Source: JAKAXG01 sp035702985
GTDB lineage: Bacteria > Actinomycetota > Acidimicrobiia > Acidimicrobiales > Palsa-688
Assembly: GCA_035702985.1 (NCBI GenBank)
Contig: DASSZD010000023.1
Span: 1 to 60,299, forward strand
Length of the DNA: 60,299 nucleotides
Direction of reading: 5' to 3'
The notes under the pieces were generated by a model. It made no database searches, was not told the DNA's origin, and was given only the letters and a program-made list of their open reading frames with translations. This document shows, one piece after another, positions 7,685 through 15,595 of the stretch (position 1 is its first letter; each line of letters begins with the position of its first letter). Position numbers and translations under genes: made by a program.

Positions 7685-9202
7685 ATGAGCCTGAACCTGG
7701 CCACCATCCTGCGTGAAGCGGCGAGGACCAACCCGAGCAAGCCGGTGGCCCTCTTCGACGGCGGCCAGATGACCTATCGCGAGCTGGACGCGCTGTCGGA
7801 CCGTTTCGCGGCCGGCCTGCGGTTGAGCGGGGTGGGGCGCGGCGACGCGGTGGCCCTCCAGCTTCCCAACATCCCGCATTTCCTGGTCGCCTACTTCGGT
7901 TTGCTCAAGAACGGCTCGGTGGCGGTGCCGCTCAACATCCTGCTCAAGGCCCCCGAGGTGGAGTACCACCTGGGCGACTGCCAGGCCCAGGCCCTGATCA
8001 CCTGGTCGGGGGTGGCCCGCGAGGCGGCCAAGGGTGCGGCGGCGGCCGACGTGCAGCAGATCTACGTGGCCGACGCGGGGGCCCCCAACCCCGACGGGAT
8101 CGGCATACCGGTCGACACGCTGCTGGCCGGGCCGGAGGCGGCCGTCCCGTTCGAGCTGACCGACCCGAACGACACCGCGGTGATCGTCTACACCTCCGGC
8201 ACCACCGGCCGCCCCAAGGGGGCCGAGCTCACCCACTTCCAGCTGTTCATGAATGCCGACACCCCGGGGCGGTTGTTCGGTATCGAAGAGGACGACGTGG
8301 TGCTGGTGGCCCTGCCCCTGTTCCACGTGTTCGGCCTGAGCAGCGAGCTGAACGTGTGCGCCCGCTTCGCGGCGACCATGAGCCTGGTCCCGCGCTTCGA
8401 CCCGACCCGCGTGCTGGAAACCATCGAGCGCGACCACGTGACGGTGTTCGAGGGCGTGCCCACCATGTTCGTGTCCCTTTTGAACCATCCCGACATCGAC
8501 CAGTACGACCTGTCGTCGCTGCGGGTCGGCATCTCGGGTGGGGGGCCCATCGCGGCGGAGGTGCTGGACCGCTTCGAGCAGCGCTTCGGCATCGTGATCC
8601 TGGAGGGGTACGGGCTGTCGGAGACCGCGTCGACCACCACGTTCAACATCAGCGCCAAGGAACGCAAGATCTACAGCGTCGGCAAGCCGATCTACGGCGT
8701 AGATGTGCAGGTCTGGAACGAGCAGGGCCAGAAGCTGCCGCCCGGTTCCGAGCACGTCGGCGAGGTGGTGGTGCGGGGGTTCAACGTCATGCGCGGCTAC
8801 CACCGCAAGCCCGAAGCCACCGCCGAGGCGTTCGCCGGCGGCTGGTTCCACACCGGCGACCTCGGCTACGAGGACGAGGACGGCTACTTCTTCATCATCG
8901 ACCGCAAAAAGGACCTAATCATCCGGGGCGGCTACAACGTCTACCCCCGGGAGTTGGAGGAGGTGCTCTACACCCACCCGGCGGTGGCCGAGGTGGCGGT
9001 CGTGGGCGTCCCCAGCGACCGGCTGGGCGAGGAGGTCAAGGCGTTCATAGAGCTCAAACCCGACGCCACCGCCAGCGAGGAGGAACTGATCGCCTTCGCC
9101 AAGGAGCGGCTGGCGGCCTACAAGTACCCCCGTATAGTCGAGTTCCGCTCCCAGCTGCCGAAGCTGGCCACCGGCAAGATCGCCAAGACGGAACTGCGCT
9201 GA
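7685..9202 (+). CDS. Long-chain-type acyl-CoA ligase (AMP-binding)
   Basis: A 505-residue member of the adenylate-forming (ANL) superfamily. It has the AMP-binding signature VYTSGTTGRPKGAELTH, the GYGLSETAS motif, the hinge region TGDLGYEDEDGYFFI, GGYNVYPRELEEVL and the C-terminal catalytic Lys in KLATGKIAKTEL. It makes an acyl-adenylate and then the CoA thioester; the closest type is a long- or medium-chain fatty acid-CoA ligase. The ATG at 7685 follows a GAGGTG site. It lies 107 nt downstream of the P450 gene on the same strand. It probably activates the P450 product or a fatty acid. Confidence 0.93.
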   Translation: MSLNLATILREAARTNPSKPVALFDGGQMTYRELDALSDRFAAGLRLSGVGRGDAVALQLPNIPHFLVAYFGLLKNGSVAVPLNILLKAPEVEYHLGDCQAQALITWSGVAREAAKGAAAADVQQIYVADAGAPNPDGIGIPVDTLLAGPEAAVPFELTDPNDTAVIVYTSGTTGRPKGAELTHFQLFMNADTPGRLFGIEEDDVVLVALPLFHVFGLSSELNVCARFAATMSLVPRFDPTRVLETIERDHVTVFEGVPTMFVSLLNHPDIDQYDLSSLRVGISGGGPIAAEVLDRFEQRFGIVILEGYGLSETASTTTFNISAKERKIYSVGKPIYGVDVQVWNEQGQKLPPGSEHVGEVVVRGFNVMRGYHRKPEATAEAFAGGWFHTGDLGYEDEDGYFFIIDRKKDLIIRGGYNVYPRELEEVLYTHPAVAEVAVVGVPSDRLGEEVKAFIELKPDATASEEELIAFAKERLAAYKYPRIVEFRSQLPKLATGKIAKTELR

Positions 9203-9330
9203 GCCGGCCGGCGGAGTCGGGGGGCGGGAGGCGGCGGGCAGGAGTCAGGCACGGCGGAGGCGGCCGGCAGGGGCGGCCGGCAGGAGAGGGGCGGCAGGAG
9301 CCGCCGGCGGAGCCGGCGCGACCGGGGCGC
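9203..9330. other. G-rich low-complexity gap between convergent genes
   Basis: These 128 bp between the ligase stop and the SDR stop consist of repeated GGCGGCCGGCAGG-like blocks and short GC hairpins such as the GCCGCCGGCGGAGCCGGC stretch near 9300. There is no T-tract and no coding signal on either strand. It could act as a bidirectional GC-hairpin terminator, but the evidence is weak. Confidence 0.4.
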
Positions 9331-10134
9331 TCAGTGCATGCGGGCGCTGGACCCGAGCCCGATCTCCAGGACGCTGCCGGTCATGACCCCGGGATCGGTC
9401 ACCAGGTACATCACCGCCCGGGTCACGTCCTGGGGCTGAAGCCAGGGCTGGGGAACGGGGTTGCTGCGGAGGAACTGGCGGATCAGGTCGTCGGGCACGT
9501 CCGAGTCGGGGTCGGGCTGGACCATGGGCGTCTGCACGGTGGTCGGGCAGACCACGTTCACGGTGATCCCCTCCTTGGCCACCTCCAGGGCCAGGGACTT
9601 GGCCAGACCGATGACCCCCCACTTGGTGGCGTTGTAGGCCGCCAGGTTGGGGATGCCCATGCGCCCTCCCATGGACGCGGTGACCACGACCCGACCGTAA
9701 CGCTGCCGGCGCATCACCGGGATCACCGACCGCAGGGTGTGGAACGTGCCGCCCAGGTTGGTGGAGACCAGCTCATCCCAGGCCTCGTCGCTGACCTCAA
9801 CGAGCGGACCGGTCGATACCACCCCGGCATTGACCACAGCGATGTCCAGGCGGCCGAACTCCTCCACGGTCCGCTCGACGGCGGCGTCCAGCTCGGCGGC
9901 GTCACGCACGTCGAGCGGCTGGGCCAGGCAGCGGCGCCCCGCCTGCTCGACCAGACGGACCGTCTCGAGCAGGTCCTCCTTGCCGGCCAGCGGGTAGGTG
10001 AGGCTGGTCATGGGCCGGGGAACGTCGCAGGCCACGATGTCGGCTCCCTCGGCAGCCAGGGCGAGGGCATGGGAGCGGCCCTGGCCCCGGGCCGCTCCGG
10101 TTATGAGGGCCACCTGTCGGTCCAGCGTTCCCAT
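9331..10134 (-). CDS. Mycofactocin-type SDR oxidoreductase
   Basis: A 267-residue short-chain dehydrogenase. The nucleotide-binding motif is TGAARGQG, followed by NAG and the catalytic Ser/Tyr/Lys set (TASMGG ... AAYNATK). Between beta-2 and the acidic NAD site lies an extra segment (CDVPRPMTSLTYPLAGKEDL, then RRCLAQPLDVRD). This is characteristic of SDRs that keep NAD bound and need mycofactocin as an external redox partner. I use the ATG at 10134 because TAAGTT sits 7 nt upstream (10142-10147), a leaderless arrangement; TTG at 10143 is an alternative. No mycofactocin biosynthesis genes lie in the window. Confidence 0.88.
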   Translation of the reverse strand: MGTLDRQVALITGAARGQGRSHALALAAEGADIVACDVPRPMTSLTYPLAGKEDLLETVRLVEQAGRRCLAQPLDVRDAAELDAAVERTVEEFGRLDIAVVNAGVVSTGPLVEVSDEAWDELVSTNLGGTFHTLRSVIPVMRRQRYGRVVVTASMGGRMGIPNLAAYNATKWGVIGLAKSLALEVAKEGITVNVVCPTTVQTPMVQPDPDSDVPDDLIRQFLRSNPVPQPWLQPQDVTRAVMYLVTDPGVMTGSVLEIGLGSSARMH

Positions 10135-10177
10135 GGAGGGCAACTTAGCTCCGGGGCCGCCCCGCTCCCCGCCTGCT

Positions 10178-11107
10178 TCAGGGACCGCCGGGCCCGCGGC
10201 CGGGCGGCGGTGCCGGTGCCCGGTCCGGCCCGCGGCCAGGTGCCGGTGCCCGGTCCGGCTCGCGGCCAGGTGCCGGTGCCTGGGCCGGCACCTGGGCCGG
10301 CCCGCCGTCGCTGTCGAACACCGCCCGCCGGAGCCGACGGACCGTGTCGTCGAGCTCGGAGACCACGTCGTCGATCCTCAGGTTGGTCCCCTCGTCGTGT
10401 CCGTCGGCCTGGGCGAGCCTGAGGGCGAGCGTCGATGCGAAGATCTGGTTGACCACATCGTCCTGCAGGGCCAGTGCGATGCGAAGGCGCTCGTCAGCCA
10501 ACCGGACCGCCTGCAACTGGTCCTTCAGCGCTTCGACCTGGCGGTGAGCGTGGCGGGCCCGGTCCCTCAGGGCGTGCGACGCCACGGAGATGACTGCGGC
10601 CAGCACCGTCCACACGGCCAGTCGCCGGAACGTGGTGGCGTCCGTGGCGTGCTGGGCCAGCGCCACCGTGAGTTCGACCAGCAGCACGGCGACCACCATG
10701 CAGGCGGAGTCCCACCTGTCGTGGAACAGCGCCGTCCAGATCACGGGGAGCAGCACCACCGTGCCCATTCCCGAGTCGGGACGGGTGGCCAGGGTCAGGG
10801 CCAGGGCCGTCCCGCAATAGAGGAGAGGCACGGCCACCGCAGCCCGGCGGGGCAGGCGCCCCCACGGCAGCAGGCAACTCAAGGCGGTCAGGGCCAGGAG
10901 GACCACGCTGGCGTAGGCCGCACCGGGCGACGCCACCCCGGGCGGCAGTAGGAGGCTGCCCTCGGCCAGGCCGGCGACTGCGGCGAACGGGGCGATCTTC
11001 ACGAGGATCCCGCCGCCCTCCAGCGGAGAGCGCGTGTCGATCCCGAGTGCGGTCAGGTCCGGTGAGGCGGGTCGGGTGCCAGGCGCCCGTCCCCCGGAAC
11101 TCGTCAT
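10178..11107 (-). CDS. Membrane protein with degenerate histidine-kinase dimerisation helix
   Basis: A 309-residue protein. Residues ~30-185 hold about five or six hydrophobic segments (IAPFAAVAGLAEGSLLL, SVVLLALTALSCLLPW, VLLPVIWTALF, MVVAVLLVELTVAL). A helical part resembling the DHp domain of DevS/NarX-type kinases follows: DERLRIALALQDDVVNQIFA then IDDVVSELDDTVRRLRRAVF. Kinases of this class read LHD where this protein reads LQD, so the phospho-acceptor His is replaced by Gln. No ATPase domain follows; the protein ends in a Pro/Ala/Arg tail built from a 30-bp DNA repeat. The start is the ATG at 11107. It is probably a sensor relic or a kinase-modulating partner, not a kinase. Confidence 0.78.
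   Translation of the reverse strand: MTSSGGRAPGTRPASPDLTALGIDTRSPLEGGGILVKIAPFAAVAGLAEGSLLLPPGVASPGAAYASVVLLALTALSCLLPWGRLPRRAAVAVPLLYCGTALALTLATRPDSGMGTVVLLPVIWTALFHDRWDSACMVVAVLLVELTVALAQHATDATTFRRLAVWTVLAAVISVASHALRDRARHAHRQVEALKDQLQAVRLADERLRIALALQDDVVNQIFASTLALRLAQADGHDEGTNLRIDDVVSELDDTVRRLRRAVFDSDGGPAQVPAQAPAPGREPDRAPAPGRGPDRAPAPPPGRGPGGP
10211..10290. repeat. 30-bp tandem repeat, about 2.6 copies
   Basis: Units at 10211-10240 and 10241-10270 differ at one base, and a third unit begins at 10271 and decays. Being a multiple of three, it encodes a 10-residue Pro/Ala/Arg/Gly repeat at the extreme C-terminus of the 10178-11107 protein. It is likely variable in copy number between strains. 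Confidence 0.85.
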
Positions 11108-11420
11108 CGCAGCCCCGACAGTCGTAACGCTCCCGATCGAACCACGGCCCCGGACCCACCACAAGACCCTCTTGGCTCCGGGGTGGCCCGGGTCGGGGGG
11201 CTGGGCTGCTGCGGCGCCGGCGGGCGCGGGGCTGCTGCGGGGCTGCTGCGGGCACGGAACGGGTGGGACCCTGAGTCGGGTCGGCCGCGGACACCCCCCA
11301 CCGTTCGAACTGGTGACAGGAATGGCAACTGGGGACAGAAGGCGACATGACGTGTCTTTTTCTGTCACCAGAAGCCTTTCCTGTCACCAGTTCGCAGGCG
11401 GGTGAGCCCCGGAGCCGCCT
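11108..11420. other. 313-bp intergenic region with nested repeats
   Basis: This gap lies between two leftward genes (S component stop at 11421, sensor-like gene start at 11107). It holds the nested inverted repeat at 11306-11394 and, nearer 11200, a GC-rich run of GCTGCTGCGG-like repeats. No tRNA or convincing small gene is visible; the weak frames crossing it have no ribosome-binding site and poor codon use. Confidence 0.6.
11306..11394. repeat. Nested inverted repeats, possible IS21-like end remnant/MITE
   Basis: A perfect 17-bp inverted repeat is formed by 11306-11322 and 11378-11394 (core CTGGTGACAGGAA). Inside it are a second direct copy at 11327-11340 (AACTGGGGACAGAA) and a second inverted copy at about 11359-11372. 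Two direct copies on the left and two inverted copies on the right is how IS21-family transposon ends are built. No istA/istB genes remain. The flanks just outside TGGTGACAGG/CCTGTCACCA are GTTCGAAC and GTTCGCAG, a possible decayed 8-bp target duplication. A folded RNA or regulator array is an alternative. Confidence 0.55.
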
Positions 11421-12194
11421 CTACGGGGTGTCGAGCACCCGGTCCGATCCGATGGTGAACCGCATCCTGGACTGGACCCGGGCCAGGGCGATCAGGACGG
11501 GCGAGCCCAGAGCCGCCACCATGACGGCGTTGCCCCCGGCCCGGAAGGTGTCATACACCAGGGATGTGGCCACGTAGAACCGGCCGAAGTGGTCCAGCAT
11601 CCGACCCACCGGCATGCCGGGCCGGAAGCCGATGCCGGCGGACGATTGGTAGAAGGTCCAGTTCCATACGTCCATGACCGCGCCGAACCCGTACCCGCAC
11701 GCCACGCCGATGACCACCAGTACCGCCACGTCCCAACGGGTGGGCCGGCCGTGCCGGCGCCGTCCGGCCATCCCGGCTGCCGCCCCCACCCAGCCGGCGG
11801 CGAACAGCTGGTAGGGCAGCCAGGGTCCGACACCCCCTGTCACCAGGGCTGACACCAGGAGCGAGAAGGCGCCGAGCAGGAACCCGTAGCTGGCCCCGAA
11901 CACGTACCCTCCGCACAGCACCAGCAGGAAGAACGGGCTGAACCCCCCGATACCGGTGACCACGGCCGCCCGGGCGGCCGCGTCGAGCGCGGCCAGGGCG
12001 GCCATCAGGGCCAGGCCCCGGGGGCCGATCCGGCGGGTGGCGATCTCCATGCCCGTGAGCGCCGCCGCCGCCGACACGCTGAGCGCCACCATCGGGGCGG
12101 CGCCCGGCAGGACCCCGGCGAAGAGGGGCCAGGAGAACATGGCCAGGCCGACCAGACTGACCGCGATCAGTGCTACCCGTTCCCGGGCCATCAC
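11421..12194 (-). CDS. ECF transporter S component, probably cobalamin-specific
   Basis: A 257-residue integral membrane protein with six or seven hydrophobic segments and the aromatic/Gly-rich substrate-pocket region LCGGYVFGASYGFLLGA typical of ECF S components. S components bind the vitamin and plug into the shared T-A1-A2 energising module. Here the module genes are upstream in the same operon (ATGA overlap with the ATPase at 12191-12194), and the operon is led by a cobalamin riboswitch, so the substrate is most likely vitamin B12 or a cobinamide (CbrT-like). The substrate is inferred from the riboswitch, not from binding residues. Confidence 0.85.
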   Translation of the reverse strand: MMARERVALIAVSLVGLAMFSWPLFAGVLPGAAPMVALSVSAAAALTGMEIATRRIGPRGLALMAALAALDAAARAAVVTGIGGFSPFFLLVLCGGYVFGASYGFLLGAFSLLVSALVTGGVGPWLPYQLFAAGWVGAAAGMAGRRRHGRPTRWDVAVLVVIGVACGYGFGAVMDVWNWTFYQSSAGIGFRPGMPVGRMLDHFGRFYVATSLVYDTFRAGGNAVMVAALGSPVLIALARVQSRMRFTIGSDRVLDTP

Positions 12195-13579
12195 CGCACC
12201 ACCGCGTCCAGCGCCGGGTGGATCCGGCCGTCGTCGATCCTCATCACCCGGTGAGCCACCTCCCGGGCCAGGTCGTCGTCGTGGGTGGCCATGATGACGG
12301 CGGCCCCGGCCTCGGCCAGGCGGTTGACCGTCGCCGCAAGGGCGGTTCGGGCGGCCCGGTCCATCCCGCGGGTGGGTTCGTCGAGGAGGGCCAGCCCGGG
12401 TCGGCCGGCCAGGATGGCGGCCAGACCGGCGCGCTGGCGCTGCCCGCCGGACAGGTCCCGGGGATCTGATTCGCCGTGGTCGGCCAGGCCCAGAAGCGTC
12501 AGTATCTCGCCCGGATCGCCGGACTCCCCCGACCAGCGCAGGGTCTGTTCGATCTCGGCTCTCACGCTGTTGCGGTGCAGAAGGACCCCGGGCTCCTGGG
12601 GCAGGTAGGCCACCCGTCCGGGACCGTGCCGGACCCGTCCCGCCAGCGGCTGGATGAGCCCGGCGATGGCACGCAGGAGGGTGGTCTTGCCGGCCCCGTT
12701 GGCGCCGGTGACGGCCACGATCTCCCCGGCCGTCCCCTCCAGGTCGGCGTCGGCGATGACCGGGCGCCCGTCCATTCCGATGGTGGCCCGCTCGAGCGCC
12801 CAGGCCACCGGGGCGCCGGCCGGGCTGGTGTGGCCGACAGGCGGAAGGCCCACGGGGGCGGCGACGGGCCAGCCCGCCTCGGTCGTGCCGTCCTGGGCGG
12901 CGACGGAACCGGCGACAATGGAGAGGGCCCGGCCCGGGGCCCGGTACGAGCCGGGCCGGTGCTCGGCGACCACCACGGTGTGGCCGGCGGAGACCAGATC
13001 ATCGACGATGGCCGCCAGGGCCGCCGCCCCGGCGTGGTCCAGTTGGGAGGTCGGTTCGTCCATGGCCAGCACCGCCGGGCGGCCCGCCACCGCGGAGGCC
13101 AGAGCCACCCTCTGGCGTTCACCGCCCGACAGGGTCCGGAGCCGGCGCCCGGCCAGGTGGGCGATACCCACCCGCTCCAGGGACTCCCCCACCGCCCGGC
13201 GGATGTCCGCCGGGTCCATGCCGAGGTTCTCCGGGCCGAAGGCCACCTCTTTGGCGACGGTACCGCGCACGAATCCGGCCTCGGGGTCCTGGAAGACGAA
13301 ACCGACATGACGGGCCAGCCGGCGGGTGGGGGTGCGGGCCACGTCCAGCCCGCACACCACGGCCCGGCCATCGAGGCTGCCGCCGTGGAAGTGGGGCACC
13401 AGACCGTTGAGCAAGCGCAGCAGCGTCGACTTACCCGAACCGGAGTCACCGGTGACGACCACCAGCCCGGCGTCCACCACCAGGCTGGCGCCGCGAAGGG
13501 CCGGCCCGGCCCGGTCCGACCAGGCCGGGTAGCTGTAGGTGACGTCCTCGATCCGTACCGGCGGCACCGTCCCGCTCAC
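12191..13579 (-). CDS. ECF transporter fused double ATPase (A1-A2)
   Basis: A 462-residue protein with two complete ABC ATPase domains. Domain 1 has Walker A GDSGSGKSTLL, signature LSGGERQRVALA and Walker B VLAMDEPTSQLD. Domain 2 (from about residue 240) has GANGAGKTTLL, LSGGQRQRAGLA and LALLDEPTRGMD. Most ECF systems use two separate ATPases, EcfA1 and EcfA2; fused forms are common in Actinobacteria. It powers the EcfT/S-component transporter encoded on either side. The start at 13579 lies 141 nt after ecfT, across a 15-bp tandem repeat. Confidence 0.93.
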   Translation of the reverse strand: MSGTVPPVRIEDVTYSYPAWSDRAGPALRGASLVVDAGLVVVTGDSGSGKSTLLRLLNGLVPHFHGGSLDGRAVVCGLDVARTPTRRLARHVGFVFQDPEAGFVRGTVAKEVAFGPENLGMDPADIRRAVGESLERVGIAHLAGRRLRTLSGGERQRVALASAVAGRPAVLAMDEPTSQLDHAGAAALAAIVDDLVSAGHTVVVAEHRPGSYRAPGRALSIVAGSVAAQDGTTEAGWPVAAPVGLPPVGHTSPAGAPVAWALERATIGMDGRPVIADADLEGTAGEIVAVTGANGAGKTTLLRAIAGLIQPLAGRVRHGPGRVAYLPQEPGVLLHRNSVRAEIEQTLRWSGESGDPGEILTLLGLADHGESDPRDLSGGQRQRAGLAAILAGRPGLALLDEPTRGMDRAARTALAATVNRLAEAGAAVIMATHDDDLAREVAHRVMRIDDGRIHPALDAVVR

Positions 13580-13643
13580 GACCGACCGCCCATGACCCGC
13601 CCGGTTGCGACCCGCCCGTTCACCACCGACCGCCCATCACCCT

Positions 13644-13733
13644 GCTCACGACCCACCCGCTCACGACCCACCCGCTCACGGGCCGCACGCTCACGGGCCG
13701 CACGCTCACGGGCCGCCCGCTCACGACCCGCTG
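13644..13733. repeat. 15-bp tandem repeat, six copies
   Basis: GCTCACG recurs exactly every 15 bp at 13644, 13659, 13674, 13689, 13704 and 13719. The remaining eight bases vary between two versions (ACCCACCC and GGCCGCAC types). The array spans the 3' end of ecfT and the spacer before the ATPase gene, so it lies in the mRNA between two subunits of one transporter. There are no unique spacers, so it is not CRISPR. Confidence 0.9.
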
Positions 13734-14617
13734 CCCACGACGGCCAGCCCAGGCTCGTCCGGCCCGGGTTCCTCCGACCCGGGCTCGGCCCGGGGGATCA
13801 GGACGGCGGCCAACAGGACCAGCAGGGCCGGGCCGGTCGCCGCCGGGGCCGGGGACGGCACCCCCGGGGTGGGATAGGGGTACCACGCCAGGTCGACCAG
13901 CCCCGACACCGACCCGGCCACCAGGCCAGCCAGGGCCAGGCCGGCCAGGGCGACCGTGAAGGTGCAGCGCCGGTCCCGCTCCGACGGGAACGCCGTGGTT
14001 CGCGCCGCCGTCCCGAAGGCCCGGGCGTCCATGGACTCGGCCAGCTGCACCGACCGCTCGATGGCCCCGAGCATCACCGGCACCACCAGGTCCACCATGG
14101 CCCTCGGGCCGGTCGGCTTCCAGCCCCGCAGGCGCTGGCTGTCGCGTATGGCCACGAAGCTGGCGGCCGTCGCCGGCACCAGGTTGAGAGCCGACCCGAG
14201 CATGGTGGCGCTGTGGCGGAGCGGGCCGGGCAGGGCGTCGACCAGGTCGGTGGGCTCCAGGACCAGGCACAGGCACGATGTCGCCGACACCGCCGCGACC
14301 AGGCGCACGGCGATGTCCGCACCCTCGGCGAATCCTTCGGCGGTCACCGTCCCGCCGAGGACCGGGATCCATGACGGGACGGTGAACAGGTTCGTGGCCC
14401 CGGTGTGATCCAGCAAACCGTTGCTCACCACGGTGAGCCCGCCCAGTACTACCAGCCCGACCATCAGCGGGCCCAGCCTGTGATCGGAGAGCCGCCTACG
14501 AGCCAGGAGGGTCAGGCTGGCCGCCAGCACGATGGCCGGCGGCCAGGGATCGGTCCCGGTCAGGGCGACGGCCAGCCCGGCCAGCACCCACACGCCGACC
14601 GCGACCGGGCGGCTCAC
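13721..14617 (-). CDS. ecfT: ECF transporter T component
   Basis: A 298-residue membrane protein. It has an N-terminal hydrophobic pair (VAVGVWVLAGLAVAL), a periplasm-facing loop, and the cytosolic coupling region with Arg-containing motifs (AIRDSQRLRGWKPTG and AESMDARAFG) that matches the Ala-Arg-Gly coupling helices of EcfT. It links the S component to the ATPases. The start is a GTG at 14617, overlapping the lipoprotein stop as GTGA. The C-terminal ~30 residues are Pro/Gly/Glu-rich, and the stop lies inside the 15-bp tandem repeat, so its end may vary between strains. Confidence 0.88.
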   Translation of the reverse strand: MSRPVAVGVWVLAGLAVALTGTDPWPPAIVLAASLTLLARRRLSDHRLGPLMVGLVVLGGLTVVSNGLLDHTGATNLFTVPSWIPVLGGTVTAEGFAEGADIAVRLVAAVSATSCLCLVLEPTDLVDALPGPLRHSATMLGSALNLVPATAASFVAIRDSQRLRGWKPTGPRAMVDLVVPVMLGAIERSVQLAESMDARAFGTAARTTAFPSERDRRCTFTVALAGLALAGLVAGSVSGLVDLAWYPYPTPGVPSPAPAATGPALLVLLAAVLIPRAEPGSEEPGPDEPGLAVVGSGS

Positions 14618-15282
14618 AACTGTCCGGGCGAGGGAGGCGGAGCCGGAGTCCCCGCCGGCGGGTCGTAACGCAGCCCGATCCACTGACCGGGGCTGACGGA
14701 GATCTGACTGACCCCGGTGCTGGGACTGGTCCAACCGCCGCTGGCGTTGGACACGAACAGGGCCCAGTAGTTCTGGCCGGACGGGAGGCACTGGCTGTAG
14801 TGGGCAGGCACGTTGTCGACCTGGCAGATCGCCAGGCCGAAGCTGTACTTCTGGGTACCCAGCTCCACGTGGCTGCCCTGGATCACTCCCAAGGCGGAGA
14901 GCTTGGCCGTCGAGAAGGCCACGCAGCGGGTCAGGACCGTGGTTGCCGACACCTCGACCACCAGCCCGGCCCGGTTCGGCCCCGAACCCGAGCACGACCC
15001 GGGGGCGCTGACCGGAGCGGCGCCGGACGCCGATGCTGCGCCGGATGCCGATGTGGAGCTGCCCGCCGACGACCCGCTGGTCGCCGACGCGCCGGTCGGG
15101 GCCGAGCCGGACGTGGCCGGGGCGGACGCCGATGTCGGGCTGGTCGGCGCCGAGGCTTTGGATGTGGACGCCGAACTTCCGCACCCCGCGATGAGGGCGG
15201 CGGTCAGAACCGGCGCGGCGGCGAGCGCCCCCCGCGGGCGCGGCCGTCCCGATAGACCTTGTGGCTGCTGCCGGAATGGCAT
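14614..15282 (-). CDS. Cobalamin-operon lipoprotein (DUF4430/transcobalamin-like)
   Basis: A 222-residue lipoprotein: signal peptide with lipobox IAGC (Cys near residue 34), then a Ser/Ala/Thr-rich linker to about residue 95, then a folded domain. The domain ends in NYWALFVSNASGGWTSPSTG and GQWIGLRYDPP, which resembles the Trp/Tyr pattern of DUF4430/transcobalamin-like domains. It is the first gene after the cobalamin riboswitch and overlaps ecfT by 4 bp. I infer that it captures corrinoid outside the membrane and hands it to the S component, an extra part that ECF systems usually lack. ATG 15282 has GGAGGAG 8 nt upstream. Confidence 0.75.
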   Translation of the reverse strand: MPFRQQPQGLSGRPRPRGALAAAPVLTAALIAGCGSSASTSKASAPTSPTSASAPATSGSAPTGASATSGSSAGSSTSASGAASASGAAPVSAPGSCSGSGPNRAGLVVEVSATTVLTRCVAFSTAKLSALGVIQGSHVELGTQKYSFGLAICQVDNVPAHYSQCLPSGQNYWALFVSNASGGWTSPSTGVSQISVSPGQWIGLRYDPPAGTPAPPPSPGQL

Positions 15283-15326
15283 GTGCTTGTCTCCTCCCAG
15301 GGGTGATCTCGCCCCGCATCAGGGAA

Positions 15327-15473
15327 GGCAGCGGTCAGTATCCTGACTCCCGGATCATCGCTCGCCCCGACCTTCCAGCCCCGTTCGGGACCGTGGTCGT
15401 AAGCAGGGTCTGCTCCCCCGGTTACAGTGGCGGCACCGCGCCGGACTCACACCGGCTTCCTGGCTCCGCTGCC
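15327..15473 (-). promoter_or_regulatory. Cobalamin riboswitch
   Basis: On the minus strand the conserved B12-box elements appear in order: AAGCCGGTGTGAGTCCGGCG, then GCCGCCACTGTAACCGGGGG, then GGAAGG, and finally GGGAGTCAGGATACTG. The P1 stem closes with GGCAGCGG (15473-15466) pairing with CCGCTGCC (15334-15327). Downstream, before the ATG at 15282, there is a GGGG/CCCC hairpin next to the GGGAGGAG ribosome-binding site, which suggests translational control. High B12 would switch off the transporter operon. Confidence 0.95.
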
Positions 15474-15595
15474 TTGGTTTGGTTGTTGTAGGCGGCATGG
15501 TACAGAAAGCGGCGACCGGCCGACAACACCTGGGCCGCCACCGTCCCGCCCGGCCCGGAGTCGGGCCCGGCTGCGGCCCGGCCTACGCTGAACCG
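15474..15595. other. Divergent promoter region between B12 operon and CMD-family gene
   Basis: These 122 bp must hold both promoters. On the plus strand TACGCT (15584-15589) lies 6 nt before the GTG at 15596, a leaderless arrangement. On the minus strand TACAAC and TACCAT hexamers lie about 15-35 nt before the riboswitch; the -35 is unclear. Confidence 0.45.

Noticed and set aside
11306..11394. Nested inverted repeats considered as an intrinsic terminator
   Set aside because: The arms are 55 bp apart with additional internal copies, and no U-tract follows, so it does not look like a simple terminator.
13644..13733. Six-unit repeat considered as a CRISPR array
   Set aside because: The units are contiguous with no unique spacers, the period is only 15 bp, and no cas genes are present.
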